Positions 34,563-45,768 of a stretch of DNA of 64,000 nt are shown piece by piece. The stretch comes from Mauremys mutica. Its lineage: Eukaryota > Chordata > Testudines > Geoemydidae. The stretch's first letter is position 1, and each line of letters begins with the position of its first letter. Made by a program: the position numbers and the translations under genes. The stretch spans positions 17,331,105-17,395,104 of the forward strand of contig NC_059081.1 in assembly GCF_020497125.1 (NCBI RefSeq). Reading direction: 5' to 3'. The notes under the pieces are model-generated. The model was not told the origin of the DNA. It saw nothing but the letters and a program-made list of their open reading frames with translations, and searched no databases.

Positions 34563-34787
34563 TAGACAGCACTTTGAACTCTGATGCACTAGCCAGCTAC
34601 ACAGGAAAAGCCCCAGGAACGTTTAAATTTAATTTCCTGTTTGGTCAGCATGGCGAACTCAGCAGCACAGGTGACCATGCAGTCCCCCCAGAATCGTAGA
34701 GCATAGAATGTTCTTACGTTCCCCCTATCATCTTTGTTCCTGAGGTTATTACAGATTAGAAGGTGAAAAAACCGCACTTGCGATGAC

Positions 34788-35147
34788 ATGTTTTCCGAGC
34801 TCATGCAGTCCTCTCGCACTGATAGGGCACAGCTTAATGCATGGAGGCATTCAGTGGCAGAGGGAAGGAAAGAATTAAGTGAGCGCAAAGAACGGAGGCT
34901 GGACGCGATGCTGAGGCTGATGGGGGAGCAAACGGACATGATGAAGCATCTGTTGGAGCTGCAGGAAAGCCAACAAGATACAGATCCCCACTGCATCCAC
35001 TGTATAACCTCCTCCCCATGTTCCATAGCCTCCTCACCCAGACGCCCAAGAATGCAAGAGGGAGCGGGGGGGAAGGCTCTGGGCACCCAGCCACTCCACT
35101 GCAGAGGATGGCCCAAGCAACAGAAGGCTGTCATTCAAACAGTTTGA
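34788..35147 (+). pseudogene. Myb-like gene exon 2 remnant
   Basis: An open frame of 119 codons begins MFSELMQSSRTDRAQLNAW and contains an Arg/Glu-rich helical part and a Pro/Ser-rich tail. It aligns with exon 2 of the intact copy (MFAELMGCSRAKADQQSQW). The basic patch just upstream is cut by a stop and there is no DNA-binding domain, so it is a remnant. Confidence 0.7.
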
Positions 35148-35378
35148 TTTTTAGTCTGGCTACAATAAGCAATGTGGCCTTGTCCCTCCCTCCCTCTCTT
35201 CCCCCCCACTCTCCCAGGCTACCTTGTCCATTATCTCATTTTTTTAATTAATAAAGAAAGAATGCATGGTTTCAAAACAATAGTTACTTTATTTTGAAGG
35301 GGAGGGGGTGGTTGGCTTACAGAGAATTAAAATCAACAAAGCGGGCAGGATTGCATAAAGGAGAAGCACACACAACTC

Positions 35379-35471
35379 TTACACTGAAGCCTGGCCAGTC
35401 ATGAAACTGGTTTTCAAAGCCTCTCTGATGCGCAGCGCACCTTGCTGTGCTCTTCTAATCGCCCTGGTGTC
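35379..35471 (-). pseudogene. Harbinger transposase C-terminal remnant
   Basis: The last 30 codons read DTRAIRRAQQGALRIREALK and end QASV. They match the C-terminus of the transposase at 17130-18413 (DTRAIRRAQREALCIREALK). Fused to leader sequence by the internal deletion. Confidence 0.75.
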
Positions 35472-35802
35472 TGGCGCGAAAAGATTGTCTGCCATTATTT
35501 TCACAGAGGGAGGGAGGGGCGACTGACGACACGTACCCAAAACCACCCACGACAATGTTTTTGCCCCATCAGGCATTGGGAGCTTAACCCAGAATTCCAA
35601 TGGGCAGCGGAGACTGCAGGAACTGTGGGATAGCTACTCACAGTGCACCTCTCTGTAAGTCGATGCTAGCCATGGTAGTGAGGACGCATTCCACTGACTT
35701 AATGCACTTAGTGTGGACATAAGCAATTGACTGTATAAAATCAATTTCTAAAAATCGACTTCTATAAAATCGCCCTAATTTCGTAGTGTAGACATACCCT
35801 TA

Positions 35803-38800
35803 GTTTTACTTGTAGTGTGAAAGAATCAAGGCTAATTTTCCTCCAAGAGGTCTTCAGTTCACCACTGTTTACCTCATCTAAGAACCGATATGTTTCTCAC
35901 CCTGTTCCTTTGCTAACATCAACTTGATTCTGGGAAATGACTTGCAAACATGTCCTCTGTTACCTGTAGAGTACTTGTGCCTTTGGTTTAGGGGCTAGAA
36001 TGTTGAGCATGCAAGCTCCTGCCTGGTGAGACTAGAAGAGGAGAATTAAAGTACCGGTAATTCTATTGTGTTTACACCTTTTTCATATTTCTCTCAGAGC
36101 TATCCAACTAATTAATCCTAAAGCTAGGAGCAAATATGTTCCACTGTAGTTGCATTTATTTCTGGTTATTGATTGAAGTCCCTGTTGAGCGTTGTCTTTC
36201 TCTACCTCTTTGTATTTCTTTCGCACAGAGAAGGCCGCCTTGACTAGTAAGGAAAAATTAGAGCAACATTTATTCATTTTAGAACTATTCATGAAGTTTT
36301 ATTATACAATGCTTTTGATAACTGCTGTTCAATTTTATTCACAAGATCAACTCAGGCTATTCTCTTTAGCTTGTTTTTATAGATCTAAAGAGATTAGTTT
36401 GTTTAGGTTTAGATTTTATTAGAGTAACTTTTAATTTAACCTTGCTAGGAAATGGAAGCAAACTTCCAAAGCAACTTCTTGTCCATTTAATTTCCTTTTG
36501 TATTCAAGAGGACTTTTTGATGTTGGGCTACCAGAGAACCAGTTTGCAGTTGGTTACATCCATTTAGGGCTGTGGCTGTTCCTTTAATTCTAGGATGCAT
36601 GAGCTCTGGAAAAATTAGTACCCATGTTACAGCAACAATAGCTAATCTACTAGTATAGGCAGGAGCAGGCATCACTGTGTCATAACTTGCTGAGAGGTTT
36701 TTATGATGCAGTGGTAAAAACCCCTTAACATGTATATTCTTGTTACTACTACTGCCACTGCACATTGTTGGCAGCTGCTGTAACATGGCTATGAAGTTTT
36801 CTAGTGTAAACAAAGCCCTAGAGGAGATGGGTAATGTCTGCCAAAGGGAAGTTTTAGGTGACTTCCTGCTGCTGCAGTTTGTTGAGATGTTCTTTCTGTT
36901 CAGTTTACCTCTCACACACGGATACTTGACTGTGCTTTTTCTTAATAATGGTCCTCAGTATGGTCCTTTAGGGCAGTCTGCTGATAATGCTACAAGAAAG
37001 CTTCTGAAAGGGCCATTTCTCTCTTCTCTCCCCCTCCCACTATGTACTAACAACAACAACAAAACCCTAAACTATTCTGGAATTACAAAATATTTAGGGC
37101 TTTCAATTACAGTAGCTAAAAGCTTTTCAAACACTAATTAAGCCTCGCAGTACCCTTATGGAGGTAGGCAAGAGAAATGTCATCCACTTCACCCAGTGCT
37201 GAAACACATCCACTTCTGCTTGTTGCTTGGAAACCACCTGGTTTGGGGAAATGCTCTGTTAGTTTGTTGATAATGCCTCAGGGATGGCTTGTGTTCTCTT
37301 CCTAGGAGAGAATGGCTGCTCTGCTCTCAAAATAAAATATACCAGAGAGAGCGAGCATGCTCATTCTTCATGAAACTTAAAGGGATCATTTCTGCTTTTA
37401 ATGAGCACCAGCTTTGTCCCAGTGAGTACAAGTGATTGTGACCCACCTCAGCTTGTTAGATCATTTTAGCTGAACAAGTTCCGGGAAATTTTTAACACAT
37501 GTGAATGTGGTGCAGACTGAAAAATATAAGTGCAAATATGCGATAAGACAAATCTAACCTCATTTATAGTTATATAAGACTATTTAAAGCAGGTCATCTG
37601 TGTGGAGGGAGAAAAGTGTGCCCTCATTTCCTGGTAGAGATGGGATTTTTTTTTTTTTAAATCACATATACTAAATAAGGTGGTTCTACTTTAACTTCCC
37701 ACATTTGAAGGAACTCCATCTCTAGAAAGAAGAGGATGCAATGAAGCGAAATATATCACTTGTTCGTTTTATTAGTCTCAGGATGATTTAGTTGTCACTT
37801 GTCTGAGATTTGTTTTTAGAAATTGTTTGACTGTTTTTGCATGTGATACATTGTGTTTTCACATTTAACATATTTTTTTAAATTTAATAATAGTATATAA
37901 AGTGCTTTTCATTTTTATAGCACTTTGTGAGCATTAATCTACTCAATAATAAGAAAATTTTGTCTTAATTTTCTATGTGCAGATAAAATTTCAGTAGTTA
38001 CTTAGTCTCTTGCTAGGATTGAAGACTTCTATTTCCTGTATCTGCATGTCATATGTAGAGAAGTGCATATTCCTCTGCTTTAAAAACGACTGTTTTGTTT
38101 TGCTTGTTTTTAAAGGAGGTGGGGAGATGGATTTCCATATGTGGCTAATGATTTTGGGTGCCTCAGATTTTGGGTCCCTTATCTGAGACATCGTAACAAG
38201 GCCTGACTTTCAGAGGGTGGGGCGATTAATACTTTATGAAAATTTGTCTCCTCTAAGGTGTCTTACATAGTGCACCTTGAATCTCTAGTCACTTCTGAAA
38301 ATCTTGGCATATGGGGTGTTGGGTGGTGTAAGGGAAAGGACTGAAATATTTTTCCCTTTGCACTTTTTAACGAGAAGTCATATTATGGTGACAAGAAGTC
38401 AGTGTTGTGAACAGTTTGTTTGAACACTGATTCAGTTTAACTTTTGGGCTCTGGTAGTATCGGCACAGGCTCCTGCCAACAATGGGATTTGTACCAGGAG
38501 ACCCAACATGGGAGCTCAAGAAGTTGAGATAACTGACTTTGGCTTTGCATTCAGTAACTGAATCCTGTTAATCCACCTTCTCACTCATTCTGCATTTATG
38601 CCTTTACAGGAGTACACAGTAGAAACTTGTTAATTCATACTGGAAGGTCCAATACAAATTGGCAGATTAGCAGGTAATCATTATAAGAATAATGCACACC
38701 AAAACAAACATTTACTCAGGTTTTTTGCAGGGATTTAGATTGGGCACTTAACAGTTAATTGTGTAGTATAAGTGCGTGGCATAGGTGTTTTAAGTCCCGT

Positions 38801-39499
38801 CACATTTAGAAGTTTAAAACACAGATGGTGATTATCTGTATGATGAATTTATCATGCCCCTTACCCATCTCACCTATACTCAGTCCACTAATTAATTTCC
38901 ACCAAGACTCTTTCCAATGCTTCAAATTTCTGAGTGGCTTTCAAAAAGTTGCATTTAAAAAAATTAAAATGTTTCTCCTTACCTTCAAAATGTAGACCTC
39001 CCCACTGCCCTTCCACCCAAGTACTCTTAGATAAAATAATCTGCCTTGACAGGATATCATAAATCACCCAGGCTAGAAATAGGAACAGTTTAGAATTGGG
39101 CATCGTCCCATTTCAAGTAGTACAAAGCATTTTCTTCTAGCCTTGGCTGGTTATGAGAGATTGGACCTTAACATTGACATCTGAAGAAACTTTAAGATAA
39201 TTTTAACATATATTAGTTACTTTTCCTCTCCTCTAAGGACGCTACAGATGACTCTGTCATCTGGCTTTACATGCAGGAGGATAAGAAAAATAATCTTGGT
39301 AAATTATAGAACTCTAATGCTTCTAAAATGTCTTGGTGACCTAGGGGACTTCTTGGTCCCAACTAGCAGAGGGCCCAAGGGTGCATAGAGTTTTACAGGC
39401 ATCCCCCGAGTCAGATATATGCATAATTTTCCATTAAAGGGTGGCCTGTGAGGTGTCTGAGGGCCAATAGCCCACTTGTGGTCATTTGTCATTGCAAAA
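35803..39499. other. Non-coding stretch, nothing recognised
   Basis: AT-rich sequence. The longest open frames (36740-37141 plus and 36487-36915 minus) overlap each other and show no domains or splice context. Confidence 0.5.
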
Positions 39500-40020
39500 T
39501 ACATATATAAATAATATTTAAGGAGTTGTGTTTATTCTGAAAATTATGTTCTTAAGGCAGGTAATCAGGATGTGACATATCTCGGACAAGTTCCTTCCAG
39601 ACAGAGAGTAACACGCTTATCTCCCTGGCTGTCGTATATTGCATGTCTCACAACAGACCTGTTTGCATACTGATCCAGATGCTGAATCAGATTGCAAAAT
39701 CTACAAGGAAAAACAGCTGGCAGGAGGTGACCTGTTTATGAATAAGGACAATGGATTGTTCTGCCATGTCTGGAGGTGCAAACAGAAAAATCTGGACCCT
39801 TCACTGGGGAATCAAGCTGACACCATGACTTGTCTCATGAACAGAAGATCACAGCCAAGCCTAGCTGCAAAATTCTGGAGGGACTTTCGCTGCACGTTGC
39901 TCTATAAGACGTGAAAGTATCTTGTTAAGTAAATCTAAGTTCTTGAATGTGGGCTATGATTTTATTTTGTATGTAAAATTTGTTTCCAGTACTACTACTT
40001 GCTGTCACTTGAATCTTATA
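39500..40020 (+). repeat. Possible LTR-like repeat
   Basis: It resembles an LTR only in general layout (a gctctataagac string near 39900 and T-rich 3' sequence). No ends or duplication were found. Confidence 0.2.
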
Positions 40021-40435
40021 ACACGGTTTAAAAGAGAACTAGATAAATTCATGGAGGTCAAGTCCATTAATGGCTATCAGCCGGGATGGATAAGGAATGG
40101 TGTCCCTAGCCTCTGTTTGTCAGAGGGTGGAGATGGATGGCAGGAGAGAGATCACTTGATCATAACCTGTTAGGTATCAGAGGGGTAGCCGTGTTAGTCT
40201 GGTTCTGTAGAAGCAGCAAAGAATCCTGTGGCACCTTATAGACTAACAGACGTTTTGCAGCATGAGCTTTCGTGGGTGAATACCCACTTCTTCGGATGCA
40301 AGCAGTGGAAATTTCAGGGGCAGGTGTGTTAGGTTCACTCCCTCTGGGGCACCTGGCACTGGCCACTGTCAGTAGACGGGATACAGGGCTGGATGGACTT
40401 TGGTCTGACTGAGTATGGCCATTCTTATGTTCTGT
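40021..40435 (+). mobile_element. CR1 3' end, split by a short element
   Basis: The piece 40021-40174 and the piece 40327-40435 join into a tail like that at 33100-33378 (gtttaaaagagaactagata, then cactccctctggggcacc, then tggactttggtctgac). The insert at 40175-40326 splits it. Confidence 0.82.
40175..40326 (+). mobile_element. Short interspersed element, ordinary (unfolded) form
   Basis: It starts tatcagaggggtagccgtg and runs through gcagcaaagaatcctgtgg and agctttcgtgggtgaatacc to gcaagcagtggaaatttc. A 7-bp duplication, TGTTAGG, flanks it (40168-40174 and 40327-40333). It gives the normal 3' part against which the fold-back copy at 15076 can be compared. A small hairpin, gtgggt-gaat-acccac, lies exactly where that copy folds back. 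Confidence 0.8.
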
Positions 40436-40675
40436 ACCTTGTTACATAAACTTTTTCTTATTTCACTATACAGTAGACTCTCAATTATGAACACCTTGGG
40501 AATGGAGGTTGTTCAAAACTCTGAAATGTTCATAACTCTGAACAAAACATTATGGTTGTTCTTTCAGAAGTTTACAACTGAACATTGAATTAATTTAGCT
40601 TTGAAATTTTACTGTGCAGAAGAAAAATGCTGCTTTCCCTTTATTTTTTAGTAGTTTAGGTTTAACACAGTACTT

Positions 40676-40892
40676 CAGGGGTTCTCAAGCTTCATTGCAC
40701 TGCCACCCCCTTATGATAACAAAGTTACTACATGATCTGGGGAGTGGGGGGCCTGAGCCTCGCCACCCTAGGTGTGGGTGGAGCTCAGGCTTCAGCCCTG
40801 GGTCCCAGCAAGTCTAATGCTGGCCCCAACAATCCCATTAAAATGGGTCGTGACCGACTGTGGGGTCCCAATCCACAGTTTGAGAACTGCTG
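40676..40892 (+). mobile_element. 217-bp non-autonomous hAT element
   Basis: The ends are CAGGGGTTCTCAA and TTTGAGAACTGCTG. The flanking octamers cAGTACTt and tAGTACTg share 6 of 8 bases, a decayed 8-bp duplication. Confidence 0.78.
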
Positions 40893-41724
40893 TAGTACTG
40901 TATTGTATTTGCTTTTTTTCCTCTATCTGCTGCTGCCTGATTGCGTACTTCCAGTTCCAAATGAGGTGTGTTGTGATGTCTGGTTAGTTGCTAACTCTGC
41001 TGTCCGTAACTCTGACATTCTTCTGTACGCACGTTGAAATTGTGTGTTGGAAGTGTAAGCAGTAAGCCAAGATGTACTGCTTGTGTGGAAGCAGAAAATC
41101 TGTGAATACTGTGAGTGTCCAGTGGAGCAGGGAGATGCTTGTAGGGCTCAGGGGTTGGAGCCTGTCTATTGCTAACCTGGATGAGAGTGAGTGGGGCCCT
41201 GTGTGGATCTAGAGGGGAGGGATTGTTTTGCCTGTGGCCAGCGAAGTTGAGGAGCTGACCTGTGGCAGGCACAGACAAGGCGTCCTCATACTAGGGCAGG
41301 TGGTAGCAAAGTGCCTCACAAGTCTGTGTGCCCTCCGGGAAGCACCACAGGCTTTTATCTCTGTAAAATGTGGTGTAAGCAAAATATATATTCTGGTGTG
41401 GTATGATATAAATGCTTTATTGCCATGAGCTTGGGAGGCCTGCATAAGCTCTTGCGAGTAATGTGCATTCCCTACACACTTCCCAATGAAATCTTTATTG
41501 TACGCCGTCTCGTGTATTCAGTATGAGTCTTCAAAACAGTGGTTAGAAATACCTGTCACTGTTTCATTATAGTCGTAACTGTAATTGGTCTCTTAGTGGG
41601 AGCTGCCATTCCACTGATGCTTCCCAGCAGTAACTCCAGTCAAACAGGACAAAGGGAATACAGCTCCTTATTGAACACAGTAGAAATAAGGCAGTGTGTG
41701 TTTATAATATCCTTCGCATTGCAA
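40893..41724. other. Non-coding stretch, nothing recognised
   Basis: No exon or bounded repeat seen. Confidence 0.5.
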
Positions 41725-41930
41725 GATTGTGAACTTTATAGGAGGAAGCCAGTCCTCTTACTGCCTGTAAAGTGCCTAGCAAGCTTTTGATTGTATTGTT
41801 TTTTTTATTATGGTACTGCCTATGGTCCCCAGTTATGGCTTACAGCACTATTGTGCTAGGTGCTATAAGGGCATATTGCCAAACGAGGGTCCCTGCCCTG
41901 TTGAGTTTTGTAATCTAAGGATAAGACTAT
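41725..41930 (+). repeat. Old amniote SINE/LINE-tail fragment
   Basis: Contains ctgtaaagtgcctagcaagc, cactattgtgctaggtgcta and gggtccctgccctgttgag, as in widespread old amniote repeats. A related 3' part lies at 50815-50940. Confidence 0.45.
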
Positions 41931-44900
41931 ACGGCAGTAGGTGTAGAAACGGTAAACTGCTGGTGGGAGGATATGGTAGTAACGAGAAAACACTGGTCAG
42001 CATGGTAATCAGCAGTCAGTTTTGTGCTATAGAAATTTTCTTCTTTAGAAATGTATTCTGAGCTGCATTTTCTGTGCCCTATCCTATATCATCCTGCTGC
42101 CAGCAGAACTGCCTCTTACCTATAGGGATGTTTGAAAAATAATTATTCTTCCTTGTATTTAGATAATGATTTAAAATATCTCCTTTTCATATTGCAGTTT
42201 CCCTTTATTAATTGGAAGCAAAGACAAAAATTAAAAACATTGTCAAGGAGTAATAGTTCATAGCTATATTTTGAACTACAGTTTATAGCTGTATTTTATT
42301 ATGAGCATAATGATTATCTGAAAGACTTAGCTACAGTATAGTTGACATACCTGATTTCCGATTGGAAGTAGAGTATATAATAGTTGATTTAAGTAGAATT
42401 TTCACTATGATATTCTGTACAGCTGACATAATTTCATGGTCTGTTGAGTCCTGTAAACCACAACAGGTGGCTTATATTAAAAAACCAGCCAAATTTTCAG
42501 TTTCCTAAACATTGAGTTGGGTAAATGACCCATGTTGCTATTAACTTTTTCTAATGAAAATATCAGTTTCATAAATGGCTTCCAAAGGCAAAATCTCTTT
42601 TGCTTTTTTAAAATCTTCTTCTGGTAGGATATGGCTTTTTACAAGTGATTCTCTGCTATTACAAGAAGACTGTTTGGGATACCTTTAGAGATTGCAACAG
42701 TGACGTTTAAATGTTCAAGTAGTAATTATTCAGAGACAAACTTTAAGTGTATTTAAAGCTTTTCCAAATATTACTTGCAGGCACATAAATATGCAGCATT
42801 TCTGCTATCAGGCCATTCTCCAGAGACATTATTTTTCCTGAACAAGAACAGCCAATCATACTCCTCCAGCCCTGCTGTATTACTAGCTGTTCCCTTCCAT
42901 TGCATGACATGTGGGTTCTGTGTGCCCCAGCACATTGATGCAGGGTGAGGTGATTTAGTCTGTTACAGACATCATTACTCAAAGAATTCATGTCCATTAT
43001 TAAGTGTGAAATTAATCAAAAGGAAAGAAAAGGTATGACAAAATTATATAAAATGTTTTGCTTATTGTCAGGGAATAAGCAAGCTTTTATAATTCTTGTT
43101 TAATAAATGGATTATGCCATATAATGTATAGTGATGTGACCATTCAGCATCATGATGCCGGATTATGTTCCCTGAGAGGATCAGTTGTTGTTGTATCAGT
43201 AAAAATTGCTAAAAGCAGACCATAGAAATGTGGTTATAATTTCTGTTGTTACTGGGAGCAAAATGGTGGATGCATACTCGTTTCCGGTCGAAGTCTTGCA
43301 CTTGCATCTAAACAGTTGTTTTCTCTATTTACAAGCTACCAAATTCCAAACTAGGTTGTTCTGTGTTCCCTTGTAATGACATGCAGTATGATTTGCTTCA
43401 AAGGAATGCATCATACATAGAGAAAAGAACAATATTATAATTATGCTTTGCAGAATTTTATTTTTTGTAATTTTGTTAGGTAATATCTGTATATTTTAAG
43501 CATTTTAAAAATATTTGTATCGATTTTTAAAGTGTCACAGTAATGGGAAATTATGCAGGGGTCAGACTAATAATTTAACAGACACGGAGATTAAAAAAAA
43601 TAGAACTTTATAACTGTTAAAATACAAACTGTCAGCATCTGGTGTCAAAACATACAAAGTAAGTATCCTTAAATCAAACTCTAGTAAGATATCAAGCAGT
43701 ATTTTTCTTACGTTGCCTATATGTAAATTTCAGTTATCAATGGAAAGATTTTTTTCATCTGTTTGCATGTGTTTGGTGAAATTGATTTTTACTGACATTT
43801 ACTGATAAAAATCTAATGCTTCCAAGCATGATTATCATAAACTTATTACAGTCCTCGTTCAACTGTTGAAGGATATGCTTTTGTTACTAAAGTGTAGCTA
43901 TAGTTATATCAGCTGTAACACAACAATAATCTTATTTTAAACAAATACTTAATATTGAAATATGCATATAACATTGAATGAATCATAGTCATCCTCCATG
44001 CAACTGAGGGTTTGTCTACATGGCTCTGCAGTTAGGACTACAGGGGTATGCTGACTGCTAATTGCATTATATATATAACTGGAATTGCGCGATAAATCAG
44101 CCAATGAAATAGGTAAATTTGCAGTTGACACATCATCAGAATCTTTGGGTAGAGGAGATTATGAAGCCACCATTAATTTTATTACAGGCATTTGATTGGA
44201 AACCATTGTCACATACACCTCTACCCCAGTATAACGTGTTGAAGTTCAAAATTTTGATCCTCTGGCAATAGTGTTAAGGACGTAGGAAGGTTTTTAAAAT
44301 GATTTATGTGGATAGGCTGTACTTTTTTATGCTACACTTGTCACTATGGTGGTCACCACCTCCCTTTTATTTCCTTCCTCTGCTTAGAGCAATGCTACTC
44401 TTAACTGATCTGTTAGCTAAGTGCATCTTGAAACGCCATTCTTCTCCCTAATGTTAAGAATCCACTCTCCTATTAAAAATATTTAATGTGTTTTTGCCAG
44501 CAGAAAATAATGAAATGAATTCCTTCCTGGGGTTTGTCTTCTGGTGTAGATCTGTGCGAGAGCTTGTATCACACAGTGTTGATGAAGTCACAGATTTGTT
44601 ACTAGTACTAAGCTGCTCCTATATCTGTGTTTTTCTCCAGAACAACTGTAACACCCAAGCACTAATGTTTGTTTTCAGGATGAAGACCATGGAAGTCATT
44701 AGTGTGTGCTTGGGTAAATGTTTTTTGCTAACTTGACTGACTTGACTTGATGTTAAGAACATTTCTATTTTATAAAAGATTTTATCAATGTTTTAATATT
44801 GCCAGTTGGAAAAGGATTTAGAGTCGTGAAAACTTTAGTTAGTGCTTCATAGTTGTTAGAACAAAGAGATTTTTATGGAGCCTTTTTTGTCTGCCAAAAA

Positions 44901-45600
44901 GTTATTCTAACTTCAAATGGATTAATAATTGATGGAGTTTGATCATAACAAATAAGCAAGCGCTATTTCAGAAACACCTTAGAGATGTTTAAATGTTTGC
45001 CCATTCAGCTGCTGTAGCTATTAACTTCTTTAAAGAAGTACATTCTGCTGTTTGGGAACATGAAAAGCTTCTTTTAAATGGTGACTATTCCATTTTGAAC
45101 TGACGGCAAGGTACAAGTGTGAAAAGACACTTACCTTTCCTATGTTGTTAGTAGAGAAGCAAATTCCAATCAATAATATCTCATCCTAAGATGGGTAAAC
45201 AGCAGTCCACAGAGCCATACAGTACATAGTCATGTTACCACCCATTCACAGTTTGTCAAACCCTGAGCAGTAACTAAAAGTTAGAAGATTGCTGAAATAG
45301 TCATATTTCAGCTTGAGGTTCTGGGTAGTATTTTTTTTAAATAAAATAAAAATCTTAATTTTAATTTTATGAAAATTGACTAGCTGGTCTGAAATATTTT
45401 AACTTGGTTCTTTATAATTAAAATTAGTGTTCCACTGTTAATAGTCCTCATTGCTGGCACATGCAATTTCTAGCACCCCAACAAGTAAACCCTTTTAGAT
45501 GCATCTTGTGTTGTCCATTTCCAATGACACCCACATTTAAGTTATTATTTAGTTAAGTTCAAATTACAAAACTGCTTTTATTGAATCTTCTCCCAATATA
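41931..45600. other. Non-coding stretch with two MITE scraps
   Basis: Mostly AT-rich and featureless. At about 44007 the string gggtttgtctacatgg resembles a MITE end. At about 44213-44270 lies a truncated relative of the mariner-like MITE at 27061. Confidence 0.45.
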
Positions 45601-45768
45601 AGGGCTTGTCTACTCTGGCAATTTACAGCGCTGCAAAAACAAAACTGAGCGCAAGTTTCAGTGCTGTAAAGCACCAGTGTAAACAGTGCACCAGCCGTGC
45701 CCCTCATGGAGGTGGGTTTTTTTTAGAGCGCTAGGAGAGCTTTAGCGTTGCCAGTGTAGACTAGCCCT
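45601..45768 (+). mobile_element. 168-bp GTCTACAC-type MITE
   Basis: The ends agggcttgtctactctggca and ttgccagtgtagactagccc are inverted copies. The interior includes cagcgctg-type palindromes. The flanking trinucleotides do not match clearly. Confidence 0.78.

Larger units (their letters stand above)
34563..35799 (+). mobile_element. Harbinger deletion derivative, copy 1
   Basis: The right end complements GGGTATGTCTACACTACG and is followed by TTA (35800-35802). The left terminal repeat is missing. Homology starts at ttagacagcactttgaac. Inside are exon 2 of the Myb-like gene (plus) and the last about 30 codons of the transposase (minus). Most of the transposase and Myb exon 1 are deleted. 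The copy at 57554-58889 has the same deletion, in reverse. Confidence 0.75.

Noticed and set aside
34563..35799. An independent host gene resembling a Myb-like protein
   Set aside because: Harbinger ends and a reversed transposase tail lie in the same unit, so it is a transposon remnant.
36487..37141. Two overlapping frames of 142 and 133 codons
   Set aside because: They are on opposite strands with AT-rich codon use and no domain or splice-site support.
41810..42061. 83-codon plus-strand frame
   Set aside because: It overlaps an old amniote repeat fragment.
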